A stretch of 64,000 nt of DNA from Streptomyces gelaticus (GTDB taxonomy: Bacteria; Actinomycetota; Actinomycetes; Streptomycetales; Streptomycetaceae): contig NZ_BMTF01000007.1 in NCBI RefSeq assembly GCF_014649535.1, positions 124,001 through 188,000 of the forward strand, written 5' to 3'. Below are positions 15,582 to 24,251 of this stretch, one piece after another. The notes below the pieces were generated by a model. That model saw nothing but the letters and a program-made list of their open reading frames with translations. It searched no databases and was not told the origin of the DNA. A program made the translations under genes and the position numbers. Each line of letters starts with the position of its first letter. Position 1 is the first letter of the stretch.

Positions 15582-16133
15582 GGCATCCGTGTGCTCGACG
15601 CCCCGGTCTCCGGCGGCGAGGCCGGCGCCGTCGAGACGGCGCTGTCGATCATGGTCGGCGGTGAGCCGGCCGACTTCGACGCGGCCCGGCCCATCCTCCA
15701 GGCCCTCGGCAAGACCATCGTGCTGTGCGGTCCGCACGGCTCCGGCCAGACGGTGAAGGCCGCCAACCAGCTGATCGTCGCGGTCAACATCCAGGCGTGC
15801 GCCGAGGCCGTCGTCTTCCTGGAGAAGTCCGGCGTGGACCTCTCCGCCGCGCTGGACGTCCTGAGCGGCGGACTGGCCGGCTCGACCGTCCTGACCCGCA
15901 AGAAGGACAACTTCCTCGAGCGGGACTTCGCGCCGGGCTTCCGGATCGACCTGCACCACAAGGACATGGGCATCGTCACGGACGCCGCCCGCAACGTCGG
16001 TGCCGCACTGCCCGTCGGCGCCGTGGTCGCCCAGCTCATCGCCTCGCTGCGCGCGCAGGGCGACGGCGGACTGGACCACTCGGCCCTGCTGCGCTCGGTC
16101 GAGCGCCTGTCGGGCCAGCCCGTCCGGGCCTGA
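15582..16133 (+). pseudogene. glxR: 2-hydroxy-3-oxopropionate (tartronate semialdehyde) reductase, 3' two-thirds only
   Basis: The open frame begins GIRVLDAPVSGGEAG and continues with [20 protein letters not shown] (catalytic lysine) and the all-helical C-terminal domain to the natural end. About 180 of roughly 295 residues remain. The N-terminal NAD(P)-binding Rossmann domain with its GxGxMG loop is absent; immediately upstream is promoter-like DNA. The intact enzyme reduces tartronate semialdehyde to glycerate after glyoxylate carboligase. Without the cofactor domain this is a deletion pseudogene. A short internal GTG at 15591 could still start a non-functional fragment. Confidence 0.85.
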
Positions 16134-16219
16134 ACGGCCCGGCGCCCCCAGAGACTTCCGGACGGCGCCGGCGCCGACACCTGTCCTGTCGCGCCCAGGC
16201 GTCGACGCCGTCCGGAACA

Positions 16220-16342
16220 CCCGTCAACGTGCAGGTCATGCCGGCCGCCGAGGCTGCGGGCTACCGCTTCAACCCCTTCGACCTGACCAAAGTGTGGCCG
16301 CACGACGACCATCCGCCGCAGCGGGTGGGCCGGCTCGGATGA
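16220..16342 (+). pseudogene. Catalase fragment
   Basis: Forty codons reading [20 protein letters not shown] then [20 protein letters not shown] and a stop. [18 protein letters not shown] is the invariant stretch of small-subunit heme catalases, roughly residues 260-300 of 485. No other catalase region is visible, so it is a relic. The 16134-16219 stretch before it has no recognisable gene. Confidence 0.8.
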
Positions 16343-16477
16343 GGGGTGTCGCGTGGCGCGGGCAGGACGAGCCGCGGCGGTCGTGCGACGCCAGTGCGGT
16401 GGTGAGGGCCGGTGTGCCTCCTCGTCCCCTGACCTGAAGGGGACGGGTCCTGACGGCCCGATCGCCGCCGCCGCGGC

Positions 16478-16545
16478 CCCTGTTGCGTTGTGTGCGCTGT
16501 GTGCGCTGTGCTGTGTGCGCTGCGTTGTGTTGTGTTTTCCGTGTC
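16478..16545. repeat. Low-complexity TGTGCGCTG repeat tract
   Basis: GTGTGCGCT-like units recur several times between the catalase and gcl remnants. The tract is T-rich compared with its surroundings and noncoding. Nothing else was recognised between 16343 and 16543. Confidence 0.5.
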
Positions 16546-16693
16546 AGGGCGCGGAGTACGGGCACGGTCCGCCGGAGGCCTTGAGGGCCGCGTAGAAGGG
16601 GTTGATCGCCGCGCCCGGCACACCGAACGCGTTGTTCACGTCCTCGCGCTTGAGGATCTCAACTGCCGCTCCGGCAGCGGTCATTCGAGGCAT
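16544..16693 (-). pseudogene. gcl: Glyoxylate carboligase, 5' fragment
   Basis: Starts at an ATG preceded by AGGAG and reads MPRMTAAGAAVEILKREDVN then NAFGVPGAAINPFYAALKAS, the conserved N-terminus of glyoxylate carboligase (tartronate-semialdehyde synthase, a ThDP enzyme of about 590 aa). After ASGG it diverges and stops 8 codons later. Only the first ~42 residues survive, with promoter and ribosome site intact. The intact enzyme condenses two glyoxylates to tartronate semialdehyde, the substrate of GlxR, whose remnant lies 400 bp away on the other strand. Confidence 0.85.
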
Positions 16694-16752
16694 TGAGCGC
16701 TCCTGATCGGACCTGGTGGATTCGGGCTCTGTCGCGCCACCTGAGAGCACAA

Positions 16753-16790
16753 ATTCCGAAGTACGGAAAATTGATTCCGTTATGCGGAAG
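16753..16790. promoter_or_regulatory. Tandem operator module, copy 2 (gcl promoter region)
   Basis: Two perfect inverted repeats, TTCCG-AAGTA-CGGAA (16754-16768) and TTCCG-TTATG-CGGAA (16775-16789), with centres 21 bp apart and linked by AATTGA. Aligned with 15509-15546 in the same orientation, the two modules share their outer sequence, linker and spacing, so they are copies or strongly conserved twin operators. The module lies 60 bp before the gcl remnant start. Confidence 0.65.
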
Positions 16791-16949
16791 TGAATCTAAA
16801 GCGGGCCCCGGCGGCCGTCAAGAGACGGCGCACGGAGGTGCCGCACAGGCTCCGGAGCGCGCGCACCGGTCCACGAAGTACGCCAAGTTCCTCCCCGGGG
16901 CCTCGCGCTTGGTGGACGATGGGGTTCGGAGCAGAGCCGGAGGGCGGTC

Positions 16950-17681
16950 ATGGTGGAGTCGGTGCCGGTACGCTGCCCGGCCTGCGGCCGCGACCACACG
17001 TACAGCCCGCCCGTCTACCCCTGCCCGTGCGGGGCGCCGACCACCCCGCCCGTGCTGCGCGGCGCCCCGGTCGCCCCGATCACCCACCGCACCTGGAACG
17101 ACGACTGGGTGGCGGCGCGCTGCCCCGCCTGCGGGCGGCTGGACCAGTGGCCGCAGCCGGAGCTGTGCTGCCCGTGCGGGACGGTGCTGCGCGTTCCCGT
17201 CCGGCCGGTGGCGCCGCCCGACGGCGATCCCGCTTCCGAGGACGGCCCCCGGCCCACCGGCCCGTCGCACATCCCGTTGCCACGGACGGCACCGGCGCCC
17301 CGGCCCGTCTTCCGGGCCGCCGCCATCCGCGGCGCGGACGACGCGCTCGAGACCGCGGCCCGGTATCTGAGCTGGCTGGGCTACCGCGACGTGGTGCGGC
17401 CGTCGGGGCCCTCGTCGGCCCGGATCGATCTGCGGGCCGCCGGGCTGGTGGTCCAGGTCGACACGGTCACCCGCCCCACCACCCTGCGCGACGTCGAGTG
17501 CCTCTGGCTGCACGCGCTCAGCGCATCGGCCATCAGCGTCTTCTTCTCGCTCCCGGGGTACGCGCCGGACGCCGCGGCACGCGCGGACGGCCTGGGCATG
17601 CCGCTGTTCGTGCTGGACCGGGCGGGAACGCCGCGCCCGGTCAACAGCCCGGCCGACGAACTGCTCAGCACCGGGGCCTGA
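16950..17681 (+). CDS. Zinc-ribbon protein with restriction-endonuclease-like C-terminal domain
   Basis: 243 aa. The N-terminal half has paired cysteine knuckles (CPAC...CPC at residues 9-29, then CPAC...CCPC at 58-75) that should form two zinc ribbons. A proline-rich linker (about 80-110) leads to a domain with ADDALETAARYLSWLGYRDV and ARIDLRAAGLVVQVDTVTRP. This follows the order of an Mrr-like PD-(D/E)xK fold (helix, D-x-x, Q-x-x strand), though the usual final lysine is replaced in QVD, so nuclease activity is uncertain. No obvious operon partner. GGAGGG is 5 bases before the ATG. Function unknown; DNA-associated role is inference. Confidence 0.6.
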   Translation: MVESVPVRCPACGRDHTYSPPVYPCPCGAPTTPPVLRGAPVAPITHRTWNDDWVAARCPACGRLDQWPQPELCCPCGTVLRVPVRPVAPPDGDPASEDGPRPTGPSHIPLPRTAPAPRPVFRAAAIRGADDALETAARYLSWLGYRDVVRPSGPSSARIDLRAAGLVVQVDTVTRPTTLRDVECLWLHALSASAISVFFSLPGYAPDAAARADGLGMPLFVLDRAGTPRPVNSPADELLSTGA

Positions 17682-17710
17682 GCCGCGACCCGGGACGACA
17701 TACTTGCCGT

Positions 17711-18265
17711 ATGCGCATCCGTACCGCCCGCCGCACCGATCTTCCCCTGCTCCAGGACATCGAGCGTGCCGCCGGCGAACCGTTCCGCACCCTCGGCATG
17801 TCCGCGATCGCGGACGACGACCCGCCGCCGCTCGACCTGCTGGAGGAGTACCGCCGGGCCGGCCGCGCCTGGGTCGCCGCCGACCCCGGGGACCGCCCGG
17901 TCGGCTATCTGATCGCGGACCGGGTCGACGGGGCGGCCCACATCGAGCAGGTCTCCGTGCATCCGTCCGCCGCACGGCGCGGCGTGGGCAGCACACTCAT
18001 CGACCACCTCGCCGGCTGGGCGGGCGAGCAGGGTCTGGTCGCGCTCACGCTCACGACCTTCTCCCACGTCCCCTGGAACGCGCCGTACTACGCCCGCCTC
18101 GGCTTCCGCACTCTCGCCGGTGCCGAACTCACCGACGGGCTGCGGAAGATCAGGGCCCAGGAGGCCGAACACGGCCTCGACCACTGGCCGAGGGTCTGCA
18201 TGCGACGCGAAATCCCGCACAACGGGCACCCCCGGCAGCTCACCGGAGCCGACCGGCAACAGTGA
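17711..18265 (+). CDS. GNAT-family N-acetyltransferase
   Basis: 184 aa with the GNAT fold. MRIRTARRTDLPLLQDIERA is the typical first strand and helix. The acetyl-CoA-binding motif A is HIEQVSVHPSAARRGVGSTLIDHL (RRGVGS being the pyrophosphate loop), and WNAPYYARLGFRTL is the usual motif B tyrosine region. It is cytosolic and transfers an acetyl group from acetyl-CoA to an amine on an unknown substrate. It follows the zinc-ribbon gene by 29 bp on the same strand and may be cotranscribed. Confidence 0.85.
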   Translation: MRIRTARRTDLPLLQDIERAAGEPFRTLGMSAIADDDPPPLDLLEEYRRAGRAWVAADPGDRPVGYLIADRVDGAAHIEQVSVHPSAARRGVGSTLIDHLAGWAGEQGLVALTLTTFSHVPWNAPYYARLGFRTLAGAELTDGLRKIRAQEAEHGLDHWPRVCMRREIPHNGHPRQLTGADRQQ

Positions 18266-18342
18266 GTGCAATCGGTCACGTTCGGGCCAGAGGGGCCACA
18301 AATGTTCGGCCGCTGTCAGTGGTGGGCCTTAAGGTTGTGCTC

Positions 18343-18564
18343 ATGGCTTTAACTCCACGGCAAACCCCATCCGACGACCGGCCGCGCGCGTCCCGGCCGG
18401 CACCTCCGTCCGCCGCCCAGGCGAACGAGGCGATACGGGCATTCGTGGACGCACGCGCCGGCCAGGACTGGTCCTCCGTCGAGTCCGCCGCCTACGAGGT
18501 ACTGCTGATCGAATGGGCGGCCGCGACCCGGGGCGTCACCGGCGACATCATCGAGGCCGCCTGA
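18343..18564 (+). CDS. Small conserved protein with a TTA leucine codon at position 3
   Basis: 73 aa, beginning ATG GCT TTA ACT. TTA is the rare leucine codon read only by the bldA tRNA in Streptomyces, so translation would be tied to development or late growth. The protein has a disordered Pro/Arg-rich N-terminus and a helical C-terminus (AAQANEAIRAFVDARAGQDW, YEVLLIEWAAAT). No known domain was recognised. AAGG lies 8 bases upstream. An in-frame upstream GTG exists at about 18322, but the TTA would still lie within the gene. Confidence 0.6.
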   Translation: MALTPRQTPSDDRPRASRPAPPSAAQANEAIRAFVDARAGQDWSSVESAAYEVLLIEWAAATRGVTGDIIEAA

Positions 18565-18586
18565 TGACGCCCCGGGCGCTCCGGTC

Positions 18587-20194
18587 CTACTGCCCGTAGC
18601 CCTCCCGCAGTTCGATCTTCCGGACCTTCCCACTGACCGTCATCGGGAAGGCCTCCAGGATCCGCAGCTGCCGGGGGATCTTGTAGTGCGCCAACTGCTC
18701 GCGGCAGAAAGCCGTCACCTCTTCCAGGGTCGGCGGGTCCGCCGGGTTCCTCGGGATGACACAGGCCAGGATCTCCTCGCCGTAGGTGTCGTCCGGTACG
18801 CCCACCACCTGCACATCGGCGATCTTCGGGTGACCGTAGAGGAATTCCTCGATCTCCCGCGGATAGACGTTCTCGCCACCGCGGATGATCATGTCCTTGA
18901 TCCGGCCGACTATCTGTACATAGCCGTCCTCCCGCATCACCGCGAGGTCGCCGGTGTGCATCCAGCGGCCGGCGTCGATGACCTCGGCGGTCCGCTCGGG
19001 CTGTTCCCAGTAGCCGAGCATCACGCTGTAGCCGCGGGTGCACAGTTCGCCCGGCACACCGCGCTCCAGTGTCACCCCGGTCACCGGGTCGACGACCTTG
19101 ACCTCGATGTGCGGCATCACGCGGCCGACGGTGCCGGTGCGGCGCTCCAGGTCGTCGTCGCGGCGGGTCTGGGTGGAGACCGGCGAGGTCTCCGTCATGC
19201 CGTAGCAGATGGACACCTCGTCCATGTGCATCTCGGCGACGACCCGCTTCATCACCTCGACCGGGCAGGGTGATCCGGCCATGATGCCGGTGCGCAGCGA
19301 GGTGAGGTCGTACGAGGCGAAGTCGGGGAGGTTCAGCTCCGCGATGAACATGGTGGGGACGCCGTAGAGCGAGGTGCAGCGCTCCTGCTGCACGGCGGCG
19401 AGGACGGCGGCGGCCTCGAAGGCGGGGGCCGGGATCACGATGCAGGCGCCGTGCGAGGTGATGCCCAGGTTCCCCATGACCATGCCGAAGCAGTGGTAGA
19501 AGGGGACCGGCAGGCAGACCCGGTCCTGTTCCGTGTAGGCGACCAGTTCCCCCACGAAGTACCCGTTGTTGAGGATGTTGTGGTGGGAGAGGGTGGCGCC
19601 CTTGGGGAAACCGGTGGTGCCGGAGGTGTACTGGATGTTGATCGGGTCGTCGCAGGACAACTCGGCTTCCCGCGCGGCGAGTTCTTCCGCCGTCACGGAT
19701 CCGGACACGGCCAGCAGTTCGTCCCAGGACGGGTCGCCGATGTAGTGCACGGCGCGCAGCGCGGGGCAGCCTGCGCGGACCTGGCCGACCAGGGCGCGGT
19801 AGTCGCTGGTGCGGTGCGAGAGCGAGGAGACCAGGAGCGAGATCCCGGCTTGCTTCAGCACGTACTCCAGCTCGTGTGCCCGGTACGCCGGGTTGATGTT
19901 GACCATGACGGCGCCGATGCGGGCGGTGGCGTACTGCACGAGCACCCACTCCGGGCAGTTGACCGCCCAGATGCCGACCCGGTCCCCCTTGGCCACCCCC
20001 GACGCCATCAGGGCGCGGGCCAGTTCGTCGACCGCCGCGCCGAACTCCGCGTAGGTCCAGCGCCGGCCCGACGCGAAGTCCACGAGCGCCTCGCGGTCGC
20101 CGAACGCCTCGATCGCGCGGTCCAGGTTGCGTCCGATGGTGTCGCCGAGCAGCGCCGTGGTGCCGGTGCCGTGCGCGTAGGAGAGCCCGGTCAT
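18587..20194 (-). CDS. Acyl-CoA synthetase (AMP-dependent, medium/long chain type)
   Basis: 535 aa ANL-superfamily ligase. It activates a fatty or aryl acid with ATP and CoA. The P-loop signature [18 protein letters not shown] is near residue 190. The A5 motif is [11 protein letters not shown], the A7/A8 region [18 protein letters not shown] followed by [17 protein letters not shown], and the A10 lysine lies in [10 protein letters not shown]. It overlaps the preceding ligase gene by four bases (ATGA), so the two ligases are translationally coupled. Both run divergently from a GAF-LuxR regulator. Chain-length specificity is unknown. Confidence 0.88.
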   Translation of the reverse strand: MTGLSYAHGTGTTALLGDTIGRNLDRAIEAFGDREALVDFASGRRWTYAEFGAAVDELARALMASGVAKGDRVGIWAVNCPEWVLVQYATARIGAVMVNINPAYRAHELEYVLKQAGISLLVSSLSHRTSDYRALVGQVRAGCPALRAVHYIGDPSWDELLAVSGSVTAEELAAREAELSCDDPINIQYTSGTTGFPKGATLSHHNILNNGYFVGELVAYTEQDRVCLPVPFYHCFGMVMGNLGITSHGACIVIPAPAFEAAAVLAAVQQERCTSLYGVPTMFIAELNLPDFASYDLTSLRTGIMAGSPCPVEVMKRVVAEMHMDEVSICYGMTETSPVSTQTRRDDDLERRTGTVGRVMPHIEVKVVDPVTGVTLERGVPGELCTRGYSVMLGYWEQPERTAEVIDAGRWMHTGDLAVMREDGYVQIVGRIKDMIIRGGENVYPREIEEFLYGHPKIADVQVVGVPDDTYGEEILACVIPRNPADPPTLEEVTAFCREQLAHYKIPRQLRILEAFPMTVSGKVRKIELREGYGQ

Positions 20195-21867
20195 CGCAGA
20201 TCACCCTCGTCGTACTCGGTGCCGGTGCCCCGGGCCGTGCGCTCGCGCAGTTCGATGCGGCGGATCTTGCCGGAGACGGTCTTGGGCAGCTCGGCGAACT
20301 CCAGCTTGCGGACCCGCTTGTAGGGGGCGAGGACCGAGCGGGAGTGCTCGAACAGCACCTTCGCCGTGTCCGGGCCGGGCTCCCAGCCCTCCGCGAGCAC
20401 GATGTACGCCTTGGGGACGGCGAGCCGGACCGGGTCGGGGGCGGGGACGACGGCGGCCTCGGCGACCGCCTCGTGCTCCAGCAGGGCGCTCTCCAGCTCG
20501 AACGGGGAGATCTTGTAGTCGGAGGCCTTGAACACGTCGTCGGCGCGGCCGACGTAGGTGATGTAGCCGTCCGCGTCGCGCGAGCCGATGTCGCCGGTGC
20601 GGTAGTAGCCGCCGGCCATGGCCTCGGCCGTGCGCTCCGGGTCGCCGTGGTAGCCGGTCATCAGGCCCATCGGGCGGCCGGACAGGTCGAGGGAGATCTC
20701 GCCCTCGACCGCACCGGGCTCACCGGTGACCGGGTCGAGGAGCTCGACCTTGAAGCCGGGGCTGGGCCGCCCCATCGAGCCGGCCTTCAGCAGCTGGCCC
20801 GGGGTGTTGGCGACCTGGACGGCGGTCTCGGTCTGGCCGAAGCCGTCCCGGATGGTGACGCCCCAGGTGCGCCGCACCGTCTCGATGACCTCGGGGTTCA
20901 GCGGCTCACCGGCCGCGACGACCTCGCGCGGCGGGGTCTTCAGCTGGGAGAGGTCGGCCTGGATCAGCATCCGCCAGACGGTGGGCGGGGCGCAGAAGCT
21001 GGTGACGCCCGAGCGGTCCATCTCGGCCATCAGCCGGCCCGCGTCGAAGCGGGTGTAGTTGAAGATGAAGACGGTCGCCTCGGCGCTCCAGGGCGCGAAG
21101 AGATTCGACCAGGCGTGCTTGGCCCAGCCGGGCGAGGAGATGTTGAGGTGGACGTCCCCGGGCTTGAGGCCGATCCAGTACATCGTCGCCAAGTGGCCCA
21201 CGGGGTAAGAGACATGGGTGTGCTCGACGAGCTTGGGGCTGGCGGTCGTGCCGGAGGTGAAGTAGAGCATCAGCGGCTCGTCGGCGTCGGTCTCCCGGTC
21301 CGCCTCGAAGGTCTGCGGCTGCTCGTCGGCCCCGGCGTACGACAGCCAGCCGGGCACGTCCGCGCCGACGGCGAACCGGGAGTAGTCGCCAGGCACCCCG
21401 TCGAACTTCGCGGTGTCGGTGTCCCGCACCAGGACGTGGCGGACCCGGCCGCGCTCCACCCGGTCGCGCAGGTCGACCGGGCCGAGCAGCGGGGTGGCAG
21501 GGATGACCACGGCGCGCAGCTTCATCGCGGCGAGGGCGGTCTCCCACAGCTCGACCTGGTTGCCGAGCATCACGAGAATCCGGTCGCCGGGGCGCACGCC
21601 CCGCTCGCGCAGCCAGTTCGCGGCCTGGTTGGACCGGGCGGACATCCGGGCGAAGGACACCTCGGTACGGCCGCCGTCCTCCTCCACGATGTGCAGTGCG
21701 GTGCGGTCGTTGTTCTCGGCGATGGCGTCGAACCAGTCGAGCGCCCAGTTGAAGTGGTCGGTCCTGGGCCAGCTGAAGCCCTCGTAGGCCGCGTGATAGT
21801 CCTCGCGGTGCTTCAGCAGAAAGTCCCGGGCGGCCCGGAACGTTTCCGTCGCGCTGGTTGCCGACAT
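20191..21867 (-). CDS. Acyl-CoA synthetase (ACSM / benzoate-CoA ligase-like)
   Basis: 558 aa ANL-superfamily ligase. The N-terminus ([14 protein letters not shown] segment, here [16 protein letters not shown]) and the core motifs [62 protein letters not shown] and [10 protein letters not shown] match medium-chain acyl-CoA synthetases (ACSM) and aromatic acid-CoA ligases. It forms the first gene of a two-ligase operon; the second begins at an ATGA overlap. The pair may allow use of different acids under one regulator. The promoter region with the 21934-21949 palindrome lies upstream. Confidence 0.88.
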   Translation of the reverse strand: MSATSATETFRAARDFLLKHREDYHAAYEGFSWPRTDHFNWALDWFDAIAENNDRTALHIVEEDGGRTEVSFARMSARSNQAANWLRERGVRPGDRILVMLGNQVELWETALAAMKLRAVVIPATPLLGPVDLRDRVERGRVRHVLVRDTDTAKFDGVPGDYSRFAVGADVPGWLSYAGADEQPQTFEADRETDADEPLMLYFTSGTTASPKLVEHTHVSYPVGHLATMYWIGLKPGDVHLNISSPGWAKHAWSNLFAPWSAEATVFIFNYTRFDAGRLMAEMDRSGVTSFCAPPTVWRMLIQADLSQLKTPPREVVAAGEPLNPEVIETVRRTWGVTIRDGFGQTETAVQVANTPGQLLKAGSMGRPSPGFKVELLDPVTGEPGAVEGEISLDLSGRPMGLMTGYHGDPERTAEAMAGGYYRTGDIGSRDADGYITYVGRADDVFKASDYKISPFELESALLEHEAVAEAAVVPAPDPVRLAVPKAYIVLAEGWEPGPDTAKVLFEHSRSVLAPYKRVRKLEFAELPKTVSGKIRRIELRERTARGTGTEYDEGDLR

Positions 21868-21933
21868 GTGCCCTCCTCATTGCGGACCGGACCGGTCACT
21901 TAACATCATGTAAACAGTGACCCAGGTCTCACC

Positions 21934-21949
21934 ACCCCCGAACGGGGGT
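21934..21949. promoter_or_regulatory. 16-bp palindrome in divergent ligase/regulator promoter region
   Basis: ACCCCCG-AA-CGGGGGT sits between the divergent ligase operon and the GAF-LuxR gene, about 51 bases before the latter's start. It is a candidate operator for that regulator; it could equally be a hairpin in its leader. Confidence 0.4.
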
Positions 21950-21999
21950 GCAGCAAGGGGTGGCCGAACCCCCTGGAGCCGGGCAGGAAAGGCGTCAGC

Positions 22000-22842
22000 G
22001 TGCCGGAATCCGTCGATGCGGTCGAGATGCAGACAGCGCTGCTGCGGCTGCGCCGGAGCAGCGGCCTGCCGGTGGCCTTCGGCGGGCTGCTCGCCGATGC
22101 CCGTCATGCCCGGATCGCCGAGCTGAACGGGGCGCAGACCAGCGTGCTGCGCGGGCTCGTCATCTCGGCGGGCAGCGGGCTCGGCGGCAAGGCGATCGCG
22201 CTGTCCCGGCCGTGCGCGGTGACCGACTACCACTCCTCGCGCCACATCAGCCACGAGTACGACCTGGCGGTCGCGGCGGAGGGCCTGCGCTCGGTGGTCG
22301 CGGTCCCGGTCGTGGTGCGGCGCAAGGTGCGCGGCGTGCTGTACGGGGCGCTGCGTGAGCCGATCACGCTCGGGGACCGCACGTTCGACGCGGCGGTCGC
22401 CGCCGCCCGCGATGTGGAGCAGGCGCTCGTCGTGCGGGACGAGGTGCAGCAGCTGCTGGCGGTGACCCGGGAGCAGGTCACGGATCCCAGGGCGGCCCCG
22501 GAGGCGTGGGAGGACGTCCGCGAGGCCCACCGCGAGCTGCGGGCCCTGGCGCCGAAGGTCGTCGACCCGGCGTTGCGGGACGAGCTGCTCGCGGTGTGCG
22601 GACGGCTCGCCTCGGCGGCCGGGCCCCGTTCCCCGAAGCCCTGCGAGACGCAGCTGGCGCCGCGCGAGCTGGATGTGCTGGCCTGCGTGGCGGCGGGGGC
22701 GACGAACGCGGTGGCGGCGGAGCGGCTCGGCGTGCGGCCGGAGACGGTGAAGGGCTATCTGCGTTCGGCGATGCGCAAGCTGGGGGCGCACACCCGTCTG
22801 GAGGCGGTGGTGGCGGCCCGGCGCGCGGGGTTGCTGCCGTAG
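22000..22842 (+). CDS. GAF domain LuxR-family transcriptional regulator
   Basis: 280 aa. Residues 20-150 form a GAF-type sensor (SGLGGKAIALSRPCAVTDYH, GLRSVVAVPVVVRRKVRGVLYG). The C-terminal 60 residues are a LuxR/FixJ HTH: LAPRELDVLACVAAGATNAV, then AAERLGVRPETVKGYLRSAM. No receiver phosphorylation site is seen, so control is probably by a small ligand such as an acyl-CoA. It is divergent from the two acyl-CoA ligases, which in similar streptomycete loci it is expected to control. GTG start with AGGAAAGG upstream. Confidence 0.82.
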   Translation: MPESVDAVEMQTALLRLRRSSGLPVAFGGLLADARHARIAELNGAQTSVLRGLVISAGSGLGGKAIALSRPCAVTDYHSSRHISHEYDLAVAAEGLRSVVAVPVVVRRKVRGVLYGALREPITLGDRTFDAAVAAARDVEQALVVRDEVQQLLAVTREQVTDPRAAPEAWEDVREAHRELRALAPKVVDPALRDELLAVCGRLASAAGPRSPKPCETQLAPRELDVLACVAAGATNAVAAERLGVRPETVKGYLRSAMRKLGAHTRLEAVVAARRAGLLP

Positions 22843-22858
22843 CCGGCGCCGCGGGGGC

Positions 22859-24016
22859 TCACTCCCCGAAGTCGACGAAGTCCGCGAACCGGATGTCGTG
22901 GCCGTCGGTGCCGCCTGCTTCCGTCCTCATGACCGAGAGCATCCGTACGGCCTCCTCCGTGACCGCGTCGCGCTCCGCCCGGCCGAGCCTGCCCAGCGGC
23001 TGCACGGTGAGCGACGCCGCCGCGGAACCCGGGTTCGAGGCGCCGTCGCCCAGCCGCCAGACCGCCGCGAGGAAGCCGTCGACGAGCACCGTGCCGTACG
23101 CCTGATTGCCGTTCCCGTTGCGCCCGTGGAACCGCGGCGGGATCACGCGGGTGCGGTCGGCGTGGCCGAGCAGCACATCGTCGAACTCGGGCAGGAAGCG
23201 CGGCGGGGCCGGCGTGTCCTCGTCCGGGCGCGGGGCGTCCGGCAGGTCGAAGAGTTCGGCCCCGTTCTCGTCCCGGAAGGTGACGAGCTTCGGCCGCAGC
23301 CGCTCGAACACCTCCCGCAGCCGGGTCAGCCCGGCCCACATCTGCATGTCCTTCACCGAGGCCGGCCCGAAGGCGCCGAGATAGCGCAGCACCGTGGCAT
23401 CGGGCGCGGGAACCGGCTCGGACGGGGCGCCCAGCCAGTGCTCGACGGTGGTCAGCGCGACCCGGCCGCTCCTCCCCCACACCCCGCGCGGAGTCACCTG
23501 GACCAGCGGCAGCAGGCAGCGGGCGCCCACCCCCAGGGCCTGCGGGTCGGCGTCCGGCCACCGGCCGAGCAGCTCCGCACGGATCTCCCCGGGCGTGCGG
23601 GGCCTTTCCTCGACGAATTCCCTGCTCACCGCCCTGAGCCGGTCGAGGTCCACCCCGGCGAGCCCCTTGCGGAAGATCTTGAGCTCCCGGTCGCGCGCCG
23701 CCTGGACGAGCGGGCGCAGGGTGAGTGCGTCGGCGGCGGTGTGCATATGGATGGTGGACCGCATCGTGACGATACGGACCGCCTCGCGGGACTCCATCAG
23801 TGCGGCGAGCTCGGCCGGGTCGAAGCCGTCGAGGCGGGCGCAGAGCTGGTAATAGGGCGGTTTGGTGTTCTGTGCCTGAAGGCCGACCAGGTGCGCCACG
23901 GCGTCCTTCGCGGACATCGCGCTCCGGCGCAGCAGCAGCTGGCGCTCCAGCGTGGCGCGGTTCAGGGCGCGGGGGGAGAGCACGGCGGGTGCGGCGGGGT
24001 TCCTCGTGGTTGCCAT
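22859..24016 (-). CDS. Winged-helix DNA glycosylase-like protein (AlkZ/YcaQ family, HTH_42)
   Basis: 385 aa. Belongs to the HTH_42 family of tandem winged helices whose studied members, AlkZ of Streptomyces sahachiroi and YcaQ, excise bulky or crosslinked alkyl-DNA adducts. The catalytic QxQ motif is present as VGLQAQNTKPPY near residue 45, and the MRSTIHMHTAADAL and FLPEFDDVLLGHADR segments are typical. The protein is cytosolic and likely repairs or tolerates alkylating natural products. No antibiotic cluster is visible next to it. It is tail-to-tail with the GAF-LuxR gene. Confidence 0.75.
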   Translation of the reverse strand: MATTRNPAAPAVLSPRALNRATLERQLLLRRSAMSAKDAVAHLVGLQAQNTKPPYYQLCARLDGFDPAELAALMESREAVRIVTMRSTIHMHTAADALTLRPLVQAARDRELKIFRKGLAGVDLDRLRAVSREFVEERPRTPGEIRAELLGRWPDADPQALGVGARCLLPLVQVTPRGVWGRSGRVALTTVEHWLGAPSEPVPAPDATVLRYLGAFGPASVKDMQMWAGLTRLREVFERLRPKLVTFRDENGAELFDLPDAPRPDEDTPAPPRFLPEFDDVLLGHADRTRVIPPRFHGRNGNGNQAYGTVLVDGFLAAVWRLGDGASNPGSAAASLTVQPLGRLGRAERDAVTEEAVRMLSVMRTEAGGTDGHDIRFADFVDFGE

Positions 24017-24251
24017 GGACGCACGCTACGCGTCGCCGCGGACAGCTTCGGTCCGCATCGGGATGCGTGCTCCGGTCCGTACGCCCGTACACCCGGCCCG
24101 GCCGCCGGGTCGGGGAACCGGTCCGGGCCCGGCCCGGGAAGAGGTGATTGCTTCCCACCGGGTCGCGCCGCCCGACCCCTCGGCGCTATTCTCCGATCGG
24201 GCCATGTGTGGCGTACGGGCAAGGGGCCCGGTTCTTTTCCTGGGGGTCGGT

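Noticed and set aside
15560..15756. Plus-strand frame from ATG 15562 (MAHPDQRASVCSTP...)
   Set aside because: Out of frame with the clear glxR homology starting at 15582.
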